Below are positions 6,308-14,732 of a DNA stretch of 54,081 nt, one piece after another. The notes beneath the pieces were generated by a model, which was not told the origin of the DNA, did not search any database, and worked only from the letters and a program-made list of their open reading frames with translations. Location of the stretch: IMG/VR virus record IMGVR_UViG_3300023179_000140, positions 1 to 54,081 of that record; one strand, written 5' to 3'. Each line of letters opens with the position of its first letter. Within the stretch, counting starts at the first letter, position 1. Source of the DNA: a virus. Made by a program: the position numbers and the translations under genes.

Positions 6308-8929
6308 CTATTGTACTGTAATCGGGAAGTTCTCTCCAGCCGCAACCACGACATCGCCGCTAGTCAGATACTCCACCCGCATCTGCGCCGCCGTTCCCTG
6401 GCGCGTGTCTAACCCGGTGACAGTACACGGCGACGACGTGCAGGTCGTTGCCGCCGTGGTGCCGTTGGGCAGTGTCACGGTGGCCCGCATCTTCGCAGCG
6501 CTGGGCGGTGCGCCGGTCAACGTGTAGCTCACGGAGACGGATGCTGATACCGGCGTGATGTTGGCGTTGGTTGAGCCAAGACGATGGACTAGGTATTGCC
6601 AATTTCGGCAAGACTGACCATAGAACTTTCCGTTGCTGGATGTGGATGTTAGCATCCCGTATTGGCCATCCGCCCCCGTCCCGATCCACTCACCCATCAT
6701 GGCGGACCAAAGATTGTCGCCGGCCGCCAGAATTGGAGCCGACGCGCCCAACAGATACGTCATGCCGTAGGCGTCAACCGCAAGGTCGTTTTGCTGCCTT
6801 TGCCCTTGAATGTCCGTGTCGGAGGAGCACCCGGTACCAGTGTCCCCATTGGCGTAGTAGTTCGAGTAGACCACACGGCGGGCTTGAAGGTTGCCGAACG
6901 ATCCGGTACAGGTGAAGGCTGGCGTGATGCGGGCGGCGTTGGTCAAAACGTAGTTGCCGTAGTCCTGGATAACGGAAGCTGTCAGCGTCGTCTCTATGGC
7001 GGCACGATAGATCCTGACCATCGCCTCCATGAAGATGCCAGAATGCCAAACGATGTCTCCGTAGCCGAACAGTGATGCGTCCCCGGACTCGTACCGATAC
7101 CCGCCGTTCAACACCGTTGATGCCACAGCCTTTGCGTAAAGCTCGCCGCTCGTTCCCGTGCCTACCATCGGCGTTGTCAGCGTGACTTGCGTGTTAGAGT
7201 CTACGGACTGGATGACGTATTGCTTGTTGCTGTCCGCGCCGTCGTAAAACGCGATGCTCTGCCCTGCCGTGAAAAACGATAGGAACCCCGTCCCGCTGCC
7301 GGTAATGATCGCCGATCCGTTGGACGCGCTGATCGTCCCGGCCCCGGTGGTGTAGGCGTTGGTGCATTCAAACCGCGTGGTTCCGGTGAGACACTGAAGG
7401 CCCCGCGCGTAGTTGGTCATTTCGGTGACCAGCCGCGCCGCGTACGCCGTCCTAGTGGCCGGTGTCGGGTGAGCAACGGCTATCCCAGTCGCAGCCATGA
7501 ACGCATAGCCGGACTCGCGGAGGCCGAAGTACGGCGACGTGTAGCCGTTGTCGGTGCCTCTTTGTTCAACGTAAAGATCGAAATAATAATTGGCGTAGGC
7601 GGTGTAGCAAGTCCACTTCAGGCCCCCTGCCAGTTCGCCTGTTTCGTACGCACGAATCATCAAGCCTTGGATGCTGGCGTTTCTCGGTGCGAGCCAATTC
7701 GACGCCCCGCATGTCCCCGCTGTTGCCTGTGCCGCCCAAATCTGCGAATACCATTTATCGGCACATGCCCGCGCCGCCGTCTGGAATCTTGTCAATCCGG
7801 TGCGGTAGTAGTTCTGGTACTGTGCAAGACACGAATCATAATAGTTCTGTGCCTCCGTCGATGTGAAGGCGTTTGTGTAGTTCACCGTATCCGCGATCCA
7901 ATAATCACCCATTGTGCGGCGGTTCCGTTCGGCCCACGCCCACTCTTGAACACCAGCCGCCAGCATGTCACCCAACATCAGACCGATGGTGGAATCCGGT
8001 ACAACGACAACGCCCGCCGCGTTCGTGGCCACACTGCCAATCGTCAAAGAGGTTACCCCCTTCACGCCGTTGATAGTGGCCTCACAAGTAAGCGAGTATT
8101 GCCCGAACCCAGCGTTCCAGGTGACGGTGGGTGCCGAGGCGGTCGCGCTTGAGAACGACACTGATAGCGGTGGTGCCCCCTGTTGCCTCCACTTGTAGCT
8201 GTCCGCGTTGGTCCCGGCGCATGTCGGCGTGAAAGTGCTATTGCTGCGCACTGTCAACTCCTCGCCTACTATCGGGACGACTGGCGTTGATGGGTAGGTC
8301 GGCGATCCAGTCATAGTCAGATTCAGCCCGGTGGGGCTGCTGTCCGTGCCGCCGCCTTCGAACTCGTAATCCAAAAGGTTGCCGCCCGTGATGTTGGTAG
8401 GCATGGCACTATCCCGCGCTACCGTAGTTGAATACACCCGCAGCCACGCAAGGCCCGCAGGGACGCCGGTGCTGCCTCCGCTGCCATTGTGGAGCACGTC
8501 GAGTGGCGTGTTATTGAGGCTGATATTTGAAACGGTCGCCGCGACGAACTGTCCTCCGTTGTACGTTGCCCCGGTCGCCGCCCAGCTTTCGATGGTCCAC
8601 ATGGTTGTATTCCATTGAACTCTGACGATGACATCGCTTTGCGAGGCTGGGATAGTTGTGGAAATGGCCGGGGAGCCGCTGTCATAGAAGCTGGTGCAGG
8701 TAATGTTGCCAGCATTTTTACTGCACAGTAATGACCCGGCGTCCAGAATACGCCCCGTGCTGGTCCAATCGTGCAGGCGGAACTCGATTCGCACCTGCGT
8801 CATGTTCGTCCATGGCGTGGTGTTGGGGAGCGTGGCGGTGCCGTACTTGCCGCTGGCCCCTTGCAGGGAACGGTACGGGGCCTGAGCGAATAGGCAGGAC
8901 GACGCGATCATGAATAGGGCAAGTCTCAT
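6308..8929 (-). CDS. Large exported fibre/appendage-like protein with signal peptide
   Basis: 873 residues. It begins with a Sec-type signal peptide (MRLALFMIASSCLFA, probable cut before Gln16). Residues about 20-190 look like a LamG/concanavalin-type beta sandwich (IRFRLHDWTSTGRILD-like strands, LAWLRVYS). About 215-300 is an Ig/PKD-like unit with a Cys pair. The middle is Tyr/Trp/Ala-rich and helical, with an inserted beta unit (SNGSAIITGSGTGF). A fibronectin-like unit closes the protein. Many spaced Cys pairs suggest disulfides. It is the last gene of the late operon and starts by ATGA coupling. It could bind or cleave host glycans; no catalytic motif is certain. Confidence 0.8.
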   Translation of the reverse strand: MRLALFMIASSCLFAQAPYRSLQGASGKYGTATLPNTTPWTNMTQVRIEFRLHDWTSTGRILDAGSLLCSKNAGNITCTSFYDSGSPAISTTIPASQSDVIVRVQWNTTMWTIESWAATGATYNGGQFVAATVSNISLNNTPLDVLHNGSGGSTGVPAGLAWLRVYSTTVARDSAMPTNITGGNLLDYEFEGGGTDSSPTGLNLTMTGSPTYPSTPVVPIVGEELTVRSNSTFTPTCAGTNADSYKWRQQGAPPLSVSFSSATASAPTVTWNAGFGQYSLTCEATINGVKGVTSLTIGSVATNAAGVVVVPDSTIGLMLGDMLAAGVQEWAWAERNRRTMGDYWIADTVNYTNAFTSTEAQNYYDSCLAQYQNYYRTGLTRFQTAARACADKWYSQIWAAQATAGTCGASNWLAPRNASIQGLMIRAYETGELAGGLKWTCYTAYANYYFDLYVEQRGTDNGYTSPYFGLRESGYAFMAATGIAVAHPTPATRTAYAARLVTEMTNYARGLQCLTGTTRFECTNAYTTGAGTISASNGSAIITGSGTGFLSFFTAGQSIAFYDGADSNKQYVIQSVDSNTQVTLTTPMVGTGTSGELYAKAVASTVLNGGYRYESGDASLFGYGDIVWHSGIFMEAMVRIYRAAIETTLTASVIQDYGNYVLTNAARITPAFTCTGSFGNLQARRVVYSNYYANGDTGTGCSSDTDIQGQRQQNDLAVDAYGMTYLLGASAPILAAGDNLWSAMMGEWIGTGADGQYGMLTSTSSNGKFYGQSCRNWQYLVHRLGSTNANITPVSASVSVSYTLTGAPPSAAKMRATVTLPNGTTAATTCTSSPCTVTGLDTRQGTAAQMRVEYLTSGDVVVAAGENFPITVQ

Positions 8930-9972
8930 GGGATGAATGCCACCATAGGGTAAGCGTTGGCCGTAATGGAACCAGTAACAGCGGTGATACTGCCTGTGGT
9001 GGCCGGCAGGGCCAGCGTTCCGCCAGATCCAGTAGAGACATTTGCAGCAGTGCCAATTGCCACGGTGCTGGAAAAAGCGAAACCGGAACCGGAACCAGTG
9101 TTATAGGCAATCGTCCCGCCGTTGGATACATAGATGCCGGTAGCGGCATCGCCGCCAAATGCAAACCGATATGTCGTTCCTGCCGTCAGCGTCACTGTTC
9201 CGGCGAATGAGCACACATGGCCGTTGCCACTCCCGCTGGAATTGGCGCAGTTTGCGGTTGAATTGGTCACCCGAGTACTACCCGCAAAGGTGTAGATTGA
9301 AAATGCTACTGACGCCACACCGGACGCCTGATAAGCGATCTTCGTAAATGACATATTAAACGTTGGCGTGAAGCTGTACGCCTTGACCACAGTTGCTCCT
9401 GGATTGAATGCAATTTCTGATCCGGTAGGCGGACCAAAAGGCCAGTACACATCGACCAGCGTAGGTGTTGCACCTCCCCCGCCATCTCCTTGGATGATGT
9501 ATTGGGTGCCGTCATAGCAGATGGTGATGGGCCGGTCTGCTGTGATATCGCCCGCCGCTAACGCGGAACCGGCGCGGTTGAGTATGGACTTCGCGCCCAG
9601 AGTGTCCACGTTAATCGTCGCCGTCGTCACATTGGCAAAGTTGGCGTTTAGCGTCAGGCATCCGCCCGTGGTGTAGGCGGTGAGTGCGGGAGTCAGAGAA
9701 CAGGTGTAGGTGGCGTTGCCGGTGGTGCTCCGGCAGTACGTCGATGTCCCCGCTTGTGCCGTGGCGCGGCTTTGGATAATGGCCGTGTCAACCGTCCAAA
9801 GGCCTGCCGTATCGATGAGGCCTGATCCGGCCGTCACCGAACTACCAGCGCCCACCAAGTCAAGTTGCCCGGTGAAGGGGTTCAGCTTGACGGTCTGCGC
9901 CGACAAGGACGCCGCAAAAAACAAGGCAGCGGATAGTCCCGCTGCCCTTCCTGCCTTCAGTGCTTTGGTCAT
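8926..9972 (-). CDS. Fibre-like protein with Sec signal peptide
   Basis: 348 residues. Signal peptide: a basic N-region (MTKALKAGRAAG), a hydrophobic core (LSAALFFAASLSA) and a probable cut before Gln26. The mature part is Gly/Ser/Thr-rich beta structure. It contains LNPFTGQLDLVGAGSSV, a start shared with many phage fibre proteins, then a unit like those closing fibres (ADRPITICYDGTQYIIQGDG) and a jelly-roll-like C-terminal domain (FTKIAYQASGVASVAFSIYT). Paired Cys suggest disulfide bonds. It is coupled to the next gene by ATGA. A receptor-binding or surface role is inferred. Confidence 0.8.
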   Translation of the reverse strand: MTKALKAGRAAGLSAALFFAASLSAQTVKLNPFTGQLDLVGAGSSVTAGSGLIDTAGLWTVDTAIIQSRATAQAGTSTYCRSTTGNATYTCSLTPALTAYTTGGCLTLNANFANVTTATINVDTLGAKSILNRAGSALAAGDITADRPITICYDGTQYIIQGDGGGGATPTLVDVYWPFGPPTGSEIAFNPGATVVKAYSFTPTFNMSFTKIAYQASGVASVAFSIYTFAGSTRVTNSTANCANSSGSGNGHVCSFAGTVTLTAGTTYRFAFGGDAATGIYVSNGGTIAYNTGSGSGFAFSSTVAIGTAANVSTGSGGTLALPATTGSITAVTGSITANAYPMVAFIP

Positions 9973-9978
9973 GGCCGT

Positions 9979-10263
9979 TTACTGACGCCCCCCAGCCCGC
10001 GACGCCAGCTTTGCAACGGCATCCGGATTCTCAAACCCGAATCCGTCATACACGACCCTCTTGGCGGTCGGCACGTATTTGAGTGCGATCACGTCAATCT
10101 GCTGTCTGGCAGCAGCGACGAAATCCTCGAACGGATCAATATCCGGGACCTGAACCGTGTCGGTTCGAATGCCAGCGACCTGGAAGTTAACAAGGCGAAC
10201 GTCCTTGTTTTCTTCCGCCTGAACGATGTCCAGAACTTTGACTACTACCCATGTTGATGCCAT
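9979..10263 (-). CDS. Small hypothetical protein in the fibre cluster
   Basis: 94 residues, no signal peptide. Strand-like WVVVKVLDIV and VRLVNFQVAGI are followed by a helix (DPFEDFVAAARQQIDVIALK) and a basic, Gly-rich end. It lies between two signal-peptide fibre genes and has an ATG preceded by AGGAAAAA. It could be a fibre-assembly factor, but only location suggests that. Confidence 0.68.
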   Translation of the reverse strand: MASTWVVVKVLDIVQAEENKDVRLVNFQVAGIRTDTVQVPDIDPFEDFVAAARQQIDVIALKYVPTAKRVVYDGFGFENPDAVAKLASRAGGRQ

Positions 10264-10275
10264 TTTGTTTTTCCT

Positions 10276-11640
10276 TTACTGAATGAAGATTGACCACGCA
10301 CGCCAAGTTGTTTGAGTTGTCGCGCCGCCCGTGCAAGACACGCCAATGCGATCACCAGCGACAACAGCTATCGATGGGGTTGCTGTCCATGACCTAGGGT
10401 TAGACCCATAGGATAGAGCAACAATAGTTATCGTGGGAGTTTGATCCACTTGGTTCAAACGAATGCGACACGTTGCGTCGTTTGACGGTGCCGTTGTGCC
10501 AGTAACAATTACGAACCTTGTTATCGTACCGGCGAAGGGGACCGTAAATTGACGACCGGCCTCGCCAGTACCCATGGTCGCTGCTCCAGCGCAATACGCA
10601 AGCGTTGACGCCACTAAAGCGCTATCCAGGCATGTAGACCCAATGTAATATCCAGCGCCTAGATTCGTCCTGGCTGTAGCCGCATCTGATGCCCCTGTTC
10701 CGCCTTGCAGTACCGTGACAGCGGCATTGTCTGTTAACACGGTGGCGCTGGCATTGGGGAGGGTGAACGTCTTCTCGGATGTCGTTGGTCCAGACAGCTT
10801 CGCGAAGCCGTTGCCGGTACCGCCAAACGTAGACGAGATTACTTGAGTGAGTGCCGCTGTGCCATCGAAGTTGTTGCCGTAAATGGCGCGAGGGGTAGCA
10901 AGCGCTGTTGCTGTCGCCGCATTACCTGTCGTTGACCCGGATGATCCACTGACATTCCCCGTCACATTCCCCGTCAACGACCCCGAAAACGTCCCTGACG
11001 TGGTACCGGGAAGAGTTGGGTTATTCGGAATGCTCAGCGTGATAGCCCCGGTGGAGGCGCTTGCCGTGATTTGGTTGGCCGTGCCAGTGATGGTCGTAGG
11101 GAGCGGCGTGCAGGACTCGGAATTTCCGGAGGCGTCCACACCGGGAGTGAAACTGCCAGCGCTGCAATTAGTCCCGTTGGCGGCTAGGGCTGTTGCGGTC
11201 GCTGCATTCCCAGGAATGTTCGTCTGATCGCCGGTATTCGTCCCGCTCAGATTGGACCCGGTGACCGTTCCAACCGCAGCCACGCTGGACGGTGTGATCC
11301 CGCCAAGCGTCAGCGTGATCGCTGGTGTTGTGGTGGCCGTCGCCACGCTGCCAGAAACACCATTGGCCGTGGTGACCGACACGGACGTTACGGTACCGGT
11401 TCCGCCACTGCTCGGTATGGCTGGAGCCCACGCCGATCCAGAGTCCCGGCACAAGAGCGTAACCGACCCGCCGCCAACCGTACAACTGGCGGTGGAGGCA
11501 GCGTCGGTGACGAAGGCAATTCGATTGCGGACGCCAAAAGCGGGAAGTTTGGCCACGGTATAGGACTGCACAATCGGCCACAGAGGGCGGATCTGCGCAG
11601 CCAACGGCAGCAGCGCCAACGCGAGTATCAGGCGAACCAT
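10276..11640 (-). CDS. Tail fibre protein with Sec signal peptide
   Basis: 454 residues. Signal peptide LILALALLPLAA, probable cut before Gln16. The body has typical fibre repeats: VTSVSVTTANGVSGSV, GTVTGSNLSGTNTGDQT, SGSLTGNVTGNVSGS, GNAATATALA and SSTFGGTGNGFAKLSGPT, with LPNASATVLTDNAAVTVLQG. The C-terminal ~100 residues form a separate beta domain (FAGTITRFVIVTGTTAP, ACRIRLNQV-like). Cys residues occur as close pairs, unusual for a cytoplasmically assembled fibre. The start overlaps the upstream gene by 13 bases. Fibre identity is well supported; export is inferred from the N-terminus. Confidence 0.85.
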   Translation of the reverse strand: MVRLILALALLPLAAQIRPLWPIVQSYTVAKLPAFGVRNRIAFVTDAASTASCTVGGGSVTLLCRDSGSAWAPAIPSSGGTGTVTSVSVTTANGVSGSVATATTTPAITLTLGGITPSSVAAVGTVTGSNLSGTNTGDQTNIPGNAATATALAANGTNCSAGSFTPGVDASGNSESCTPLPTTITGTANQITASASTGAITLSIPNNPTLPGTTSGTFSGSLTGNVTGNVSGSSGSTTGNAATATALATPRAIYGNNFDGTAALTQVISSTFGGTGNGFAKLSGPTTSEKTFTLPNASATVLTDNAAVTVLQGGTGASDAATARTNLGAGYYIGSTCLDSALVASTLAYCAGAATMGTGEAGRQFTVPFAGTITRFVIVTGTTAPSNDATCRIRLNQVDQTPTITIVALSYGSNPRSWTATPSIAVVAGDRIGVSCTGGATTQTTWRAWSIFIQ

Positions 11641-12122
11641 GACTTCACCTTGTCGATCCAGCTAACCGGCGGAGGCGGTAGTGGAGGTAGTTCCGGCTTC
11701 ATTGCCGCAAGATCTCGCGCCTCCTCTAAAAGCGCGACCATTTCTGCCTTGAGCGCGTTGGCAACCCGCACCACATTCGTCGGAGGCATGCTTGCCATTT
11801 GAAGGACGGCCTGAAAGACTCCTCTCTCAACCTTGGGAGCAAGCCGCCCGTCTGGGATGCCGATGCGGATATGTTGGTCAGACTGGATGCCGCCAGGCCG
11901 AAGTAGCAGGATGTTCGTCCCGGCTATGTCGGCAATGCGGTTGATTAGCTTGCGCTCCCACTCCGAATCAACGCCATCGACTGTCGGCACAGGGCCGTCG
12001 CAATGAACGATCTCCACCGTGTACAGATACCCCTCATCGCTGACCACCACAGTGGGATCTTGATTCAGCATTCCGCGAATCGCAATTGCGGAATCGGTAT
12101 TACCTAAGATTCTGATTCTCAT
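11628..12122 (-). CDS. Hypothetical protein in the fibre cluster
   Basis: 164 residues from ATG 12122, which has GGGTGA about 6 bases upstream; a TTG at 12134 is a weaker alternative. Strands alternate with helices (MRIRILGNTDSAIAIRGML, YLYTVEIVHCDG, KLINRIADIAGTNILLLRPG), suggesting an alpha/beta domain that resembles small sensor or ADP-ribose-like folds. A proline-rich linker (PPLPPPPVSW) precedes a short amphipathic C-terminal helix (IDKVKSWF). No family recognised. Confidence 0.68.
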   Translation of the reverse strand: MRIRILGNTDSAIAIRGMLNQDPTVVVSDEGYLYTVEIVHCDGPVPTVDGVDSEWERKLINRIADIAGTNILLLRPGGIQSDQHIRIGIPDGRLAPKVERGVFQAVLQMASMPPTNVVRVANALKAEMVALLEEARDLAAMKPELPPLPPPPVSWIDKVKSWFA

Positions 12123-12126
12123 ATTT

Positions 12127-12456
12127 TCACCCAATGAACAGCACAGAGACGTTGAACGAACCGGAGGAGCTTTTCAGGTATGAAACAGCGTCGCCATTCT
12201 GCGCCGCCGCATAGCCCGTGATGCCCCTAGGGTCATCGGACATAATCCACTCTTCCTGCGTGCCGGCCGGAATGGTCAGTTGGGTTGTGGCCGACGAACT
12301 GACGATCCGGCGGTAAATATCAAGAGCGCCAGCCTCGTTGTTTGACACGATGATCCGCTTGACGTTAAACGGCCTGCCGGACAAGGACGCGCTCGGGACA
12401 ACAACTGGAGTCCATACTACCGAATCAACAGCGATGAGTGACTGTGCGATGTTCAT
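12127..12456 (-). CDS. Small beta-rich virion-associated protein
   Basis: 109 residues of probable beta sandwich (VVWTPVVVPSASLSGRPFNV, KRIIVSNNEAGALDIYRRI, TTQLTIPAGTQEEWIM, FNVSVLFIG). The pattern, with a strand-rich body and a turn IPAGTQEEW, resembles phage decoration or fibre-tip domains that are short and lack enzymatic motifs. It sits between a signal-peptide protein and the previous hypothetical gene. The call as a virion protein is inferred from fold-like pattern and location. Confidence 0.62.
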   Translation of the reverse strand: MNIAQSLIAVDSVVWTPVVVPSASLSGRPFNVKRIIVSNNEAGALDIYRRIVSSSATTQLTIPAGTQEEWIMSDDPRGITGYAAAQNGDAVSYLKSSSGSFNVSVLFIG

Positions 12457-12457
12457 G

Positions 12458-12994
12458 TCATTGATATTGCGTCGGGCTGGTCGTGCAAGTGGTCGTCGAG
12501 GAAGGCACGCCGGTGGACCACCCAGACCAAATCATGTTGCTGCCGCTGTAAACAAAGAACTGCACCGACCAGATACTTGATGTCGTCCTGGGTGCTCGCG
12601 TGGTGAATACAATCGTCCCCGTTAAAGCACCGAAGGCCGTCGCGTCAACCGGGATGGAGAGTGTGGTGGAACTGATGATCGTCGCTGTTCTCGCTCCATT
12701 GATTGCAACCCAGTTCCCCGTGCCGCCGGACACGGAGATGTTTGGCTTGGAACTGACATCGAACCCATGCCCGCCGCTGACGGTCAGTACGGTCGGACTG
12801 GCGTTGGTAGCGGATGCCACCGAGATTGCCGGCGACACGGGCTGAATCGAAGCGGCCTTGCAGAGATAAATCAGGTTAGATCCTGAGTACCCGGCGATGT
12901 ACTGATAGCCGACATCCGGGTTTCGCTGCGATAGCCGGAACTCGGTTTGCGCGAATGCCGACAGTGACGCCAGCACGAGGAGTAGTTTTTTCAT
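12458..12994 (-). CDS. Exported beta-rich protein with FCCH-like module
   Basis: 178 residues. Signal peptide MKKLLLVLASLSAFA with a probable cut before Gln16. Residues about 60-135 hold a beta module (TVLTVSGGHGFDVSSK ... VAINGARTATIISSTTLSIP) matching the phage FCCH-like repeat in two other late genes here. The C-terminal part is Ser/Thr-rich with close Cys. It begins by ATGA coupling to the HELLH peptidase. A surface or fibre role is inferred. Confidence 0.72.
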   Translation of the reverse strand: MKKLLLVLASLSAFAQTEFRLSQRNPDVGYQYIAGYSGSNLIYLCKAASIQPVSPAISVASATNASPTVLTVSGGHGFDVSSKPNISVSGGTGNWVAINGARTATIISSTTLSIPVDATAFGALTGTIVFTTRAPRTTSSIWSVQFFVYSGSNMIWSGWSTGVPSSTTTCTTSPTQYQ

Positions 12995-13302
12995 GAGTTG
13001 CCTTTCAATTTAATTGCTTGCGAGAGCGCTACGGACACCGGGTGAATCCAGCGCTCATGAACCGGGTCCGTCAGTTCCGAGCACACATGGAGAAGTTCAT
13101 GCGCCATAATGCGGTCTGGGTCCTTGTGCTGCCCGTCGCGCACCCTGATGGTCCACGGCGGTCGCTGGCTTCCGTCGTATTCGACCGTGGCATCACAGTG
13201 CGGGATCTGGTCGGCCGGTACCATATACAGCTTCGGCATCGGACGGATTTTCAAAATTCCGCACCAAAACTTTAATAGCGATCGCCACTCTTTAAGGTTC
13301 AT
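12991..13302 (-). CDS. Small HExxH zinc metallopeptidase-like protein
   Basis: 103 residues. Contains HELLHVCSELTDPVHERWIHP: a gluzincin-like HExxH (His, Glu, His of HELLH near residues 68-72) with downstream Glu and His candidates for the third zinc ligand. The N-terminus is basic (WRSLLKFWCGILKIRPMPKLY). It lies next to a holin-like and an XhlA-like gene, so a role in lysis (peptidoglycan peptide cleavage) or virion maturation is possible. It is much shorter than most HExxH peptidases. The metal-site motif is seen; the substrate is unknown. Confidence 0.65.
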   Translation of the reverse strand: MNLKEWRSLLKFWCGILKIRPMPKLYMVPADQIPHCDATVEYDGSQRPPWTIRVRDGQHKDPDRIMAHELLHVCSELTDPVHERWIHPVSVALSQAIKLKGNS

Positions 13303-13436
13303 TTAACAACCAGCCTCAGATTCGCGAGCATTGCGGCCATGAGCGCTTGGATGTGTGGCTTGGCAAACAGCTTGGCAATGTCCACCACTGTCCGCCCACA
13401 CGGGTAAACTTTGACAGTATCTGATCTGCTAGTCAT
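13299..13436 (-). CDS. Short hypothetical protein (45 aa)
   Basis: A 45-residue frame from ATG 13436 to TGA at 13301-13299. Both ends form ATGA overlaps: the start with the upstream gene's stop, the stop with the HELLH gene's start. That double coupling is strong support despite the size. The N-terminus is polar with a VYPCGRTVVDIAKLFAKP stretch; the C-terminal half is a hydrophobic/basic helix (HIQALMAAMLANLRLVVK), possibly membrane-active. It fills an otherwise empty gap. Confidence 0.62.
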   Translation of the reverse strand: MTSRSDTVKVYPCGRTVVDIAKLFAKPHIQALMAAMLANLRLVVK

Positions 13437-13666
13437 TTAACAACCTTCCGGTAGTGTGGGACGGGGTACGGACGGCCGCCTGCCATGATGCGAAACTTCT
13501 TCACCTCGACTAAGCCAGCGCTTACGCCGCGCTTGAGTATCTCTGCCGTTCGCGGCGTTGAAAGGCCTGCTTCCGCCGCGTGTCGCTCTGCGGTTTCCCA
13601 TCCATCTGGCACTTCGTCAAGCCCTCCGTTTTGCAGCGCGGTAGCCAGTTCTTTCAAGAAGCTCAT
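13433..13666 (-). CDS. Winged-helix-like small protein
   Basis: 77 residues from ATG 13666, which forms an ATGA overlap with the phosphoesterase stop. WETAERHAAEAGLSTPRTAE and ILKRGVSAGLVEVKKFRI, followed by a YPVPHYRKV strand, read like helix-turn-helix and wing elements. As I recall, such small winged-helix proteins are frequent in phage lysis and tail neighbourhoods, with unknown DNA or regulatory role. Helix positions are inferred by eye. Confidence 0.6.
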   Translation of the reverse strand: MSFLKELATALQNGGLDEVPDGWETAERHAAEAGLSTPRTAEILKRGVSAGLVEVKKFRIMAGGRPYPVPHYRKVVK

Positions 13667-14436
13667 AGCGGAAACCGCCATTCTTCCGGCTCGCCGTCAC
13701 CGCACTCGCATTGCGTTAGATTGAGCGCCGCCGAAGTGTCGCTAACCTCTCCCCACACGCAACCATGAGCCCATGCGTGCCAGGATCGATGGTTGAAAGC
13801 GTACTCCATCTTGTGCTTGTTGGCCGTCATCCCAACGCAGTAGCCAACAGCCCCGCCGTGCCGTCGCGCTTGCGCGATGCCGGGTTTGTGGAGATGTGCA
13901 ATGACGCAGTTGCCGTAGTTTTCGGCGTGGTCGCGAAGAGCCTGTTCGTTGTAATAGATCCCGTGGCCCCACTTGTACCCGCCGAACTCGAACCACTGCT
14001 TGACCGGGTGATAGGGGTTGACGACCGTTCCGTTCTCCCGGTCAATCTCGCGGATGCTATTCAGGACGCGCGAAGCCGCGTACGAAATCACCGCGTTGTT
14101 CGTCCCCACTAGTTTGTATATCCGGTGGTCGTGATTGCCCTCTATGCGGTGCGTCGGGCGATACCGCTTCAGCCAATCACTCCCCGCGTCAAAGTCTACA
14201 TCCACGTCAGCCGATTCATCGCTGGTGCCTTTTGCGCCGGTTCGGAACGCCGTGAAGTCGCGAACGTCTCCGTGGTCGATGACAATTTCCGGGTTAAATC
14301 GCTCCCGGAAAGCTAAAATGTTGTCCTGTGCCGTTTGGCAGGCGTATGCGCCATGATTGCAGCCAACCGACATGATCCGCCGCCACTTCTGGACGACGGC
14401 GGGCACTACTTGCCCCCACCGTGTTGCACTATCCAT
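13663..14436 (-). CDS. Calcineurin-like metallophosphoesterase
   Basis: 257 residues from ATG 14436, with GGTGG upstream and a 31-base overlap with the previous gene. Motifs in order: SVGCNHGAYAC (first motif with Cys-Asn-His instead of the usual Asp-x-His), IVIDHGDVRDF (GDxxD-like), IEGNHDHRIYKL (GNHD/E) and later IAHLHKPG and GCVWGEV. A two-metal phosphoesterase is likely, with an altered first metal ligand. The substrate is unknown. Its place in a lysis-type cluster is unusual; it could process nucleic acid or nucleotides late in infection. Confidence 0.8.
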   Translation of the reverse strand: MDSATRWGQVVPAVVQKWRRIMSVGCNHGAYACQTAQDNILAFRERFNPEIVIDHGDVRDFTAFRTGAKGTSDESADVDVDFDAGSDWLKRYRPTHRIEGNHDHRIYKLVGTNNAVISYAASRVLNSIREIDRENGTVVNPYHPVKQWFEFGGYKWGHGIYYNEQALRDHAENYGNCVIAHLHKPGIAQARRHGGAVGYCVGMTANKHKMEYAFNHRSWHAWAHGCVWGEVSDTSAALNLTQCECGDGEPEEWRFPL

Positions 14437-14726
14437 GACGCCACCGCGCCAATAATTCCCGCTGGAATCGTTGACACAAGAGCCACGAACCGCCACGCGC
14501 CACGAACTTCCGCCAACGCTGTTTCTAGCACGGCTATACGGTCTTCGTTCTTTGCCGTGCGTCCGTTTAGCGTTCCGAGGTGAGACTCAATACTGATGAG
14601 CTTTTGCTCAATTACTGCTTCTGACGTGCGGCAATGCGCCACGTCGTCGCGCAATGTGACAAGGACTTGCCCCATGCGATGAAGTGCTTCGAGCGGTTCC
14701 TGTGAGGCCAAGATAGACTCCGGCAT
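14406..14726 (-). CDS. XhlA-like lysis accessory membrane protein
   Basis: 106 residues: a cytoplasmic or periplasmic coiled coil (VIEQKLISIESHLGTLNGRT, KNEDRIAVLETALAEVRG) followed by one C-terminal membrane helix (WRFVALVSTIPAGIIGAVAS) and a short tail. This architecture matches haemolysin XhlA-like or spanin-like helpers that sit beside holins. It is directly downstream of the holin-like gene. The subfamily cannot be told apart by eye. Confidence 0.7.
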   Translation of the reverse strand: MPESILASQEPLEALHRMGQVLVTLRDDVAHCRTSEAVIEQKLISIESHLGTLNGRTAKNEDRIAVLETALAEVRGAWRFVALVSTIPAGIIGAVASWIVQHGGGK

Positions 14727-14732
14727 TGGGAT

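Noticed and set aside
7469-8152. 227-codon plus-strand frame opposite the exported fibre gene
   Set aside because: No ribosome site, no family pattern; the minus-strand reading has a signal peptide and coherent domains.
6308-12994. Diversity-generating retroelement acting on the fibre genes
   Set aside because: No reverse transcriptase gene and no template/variable repeat pair was seen.
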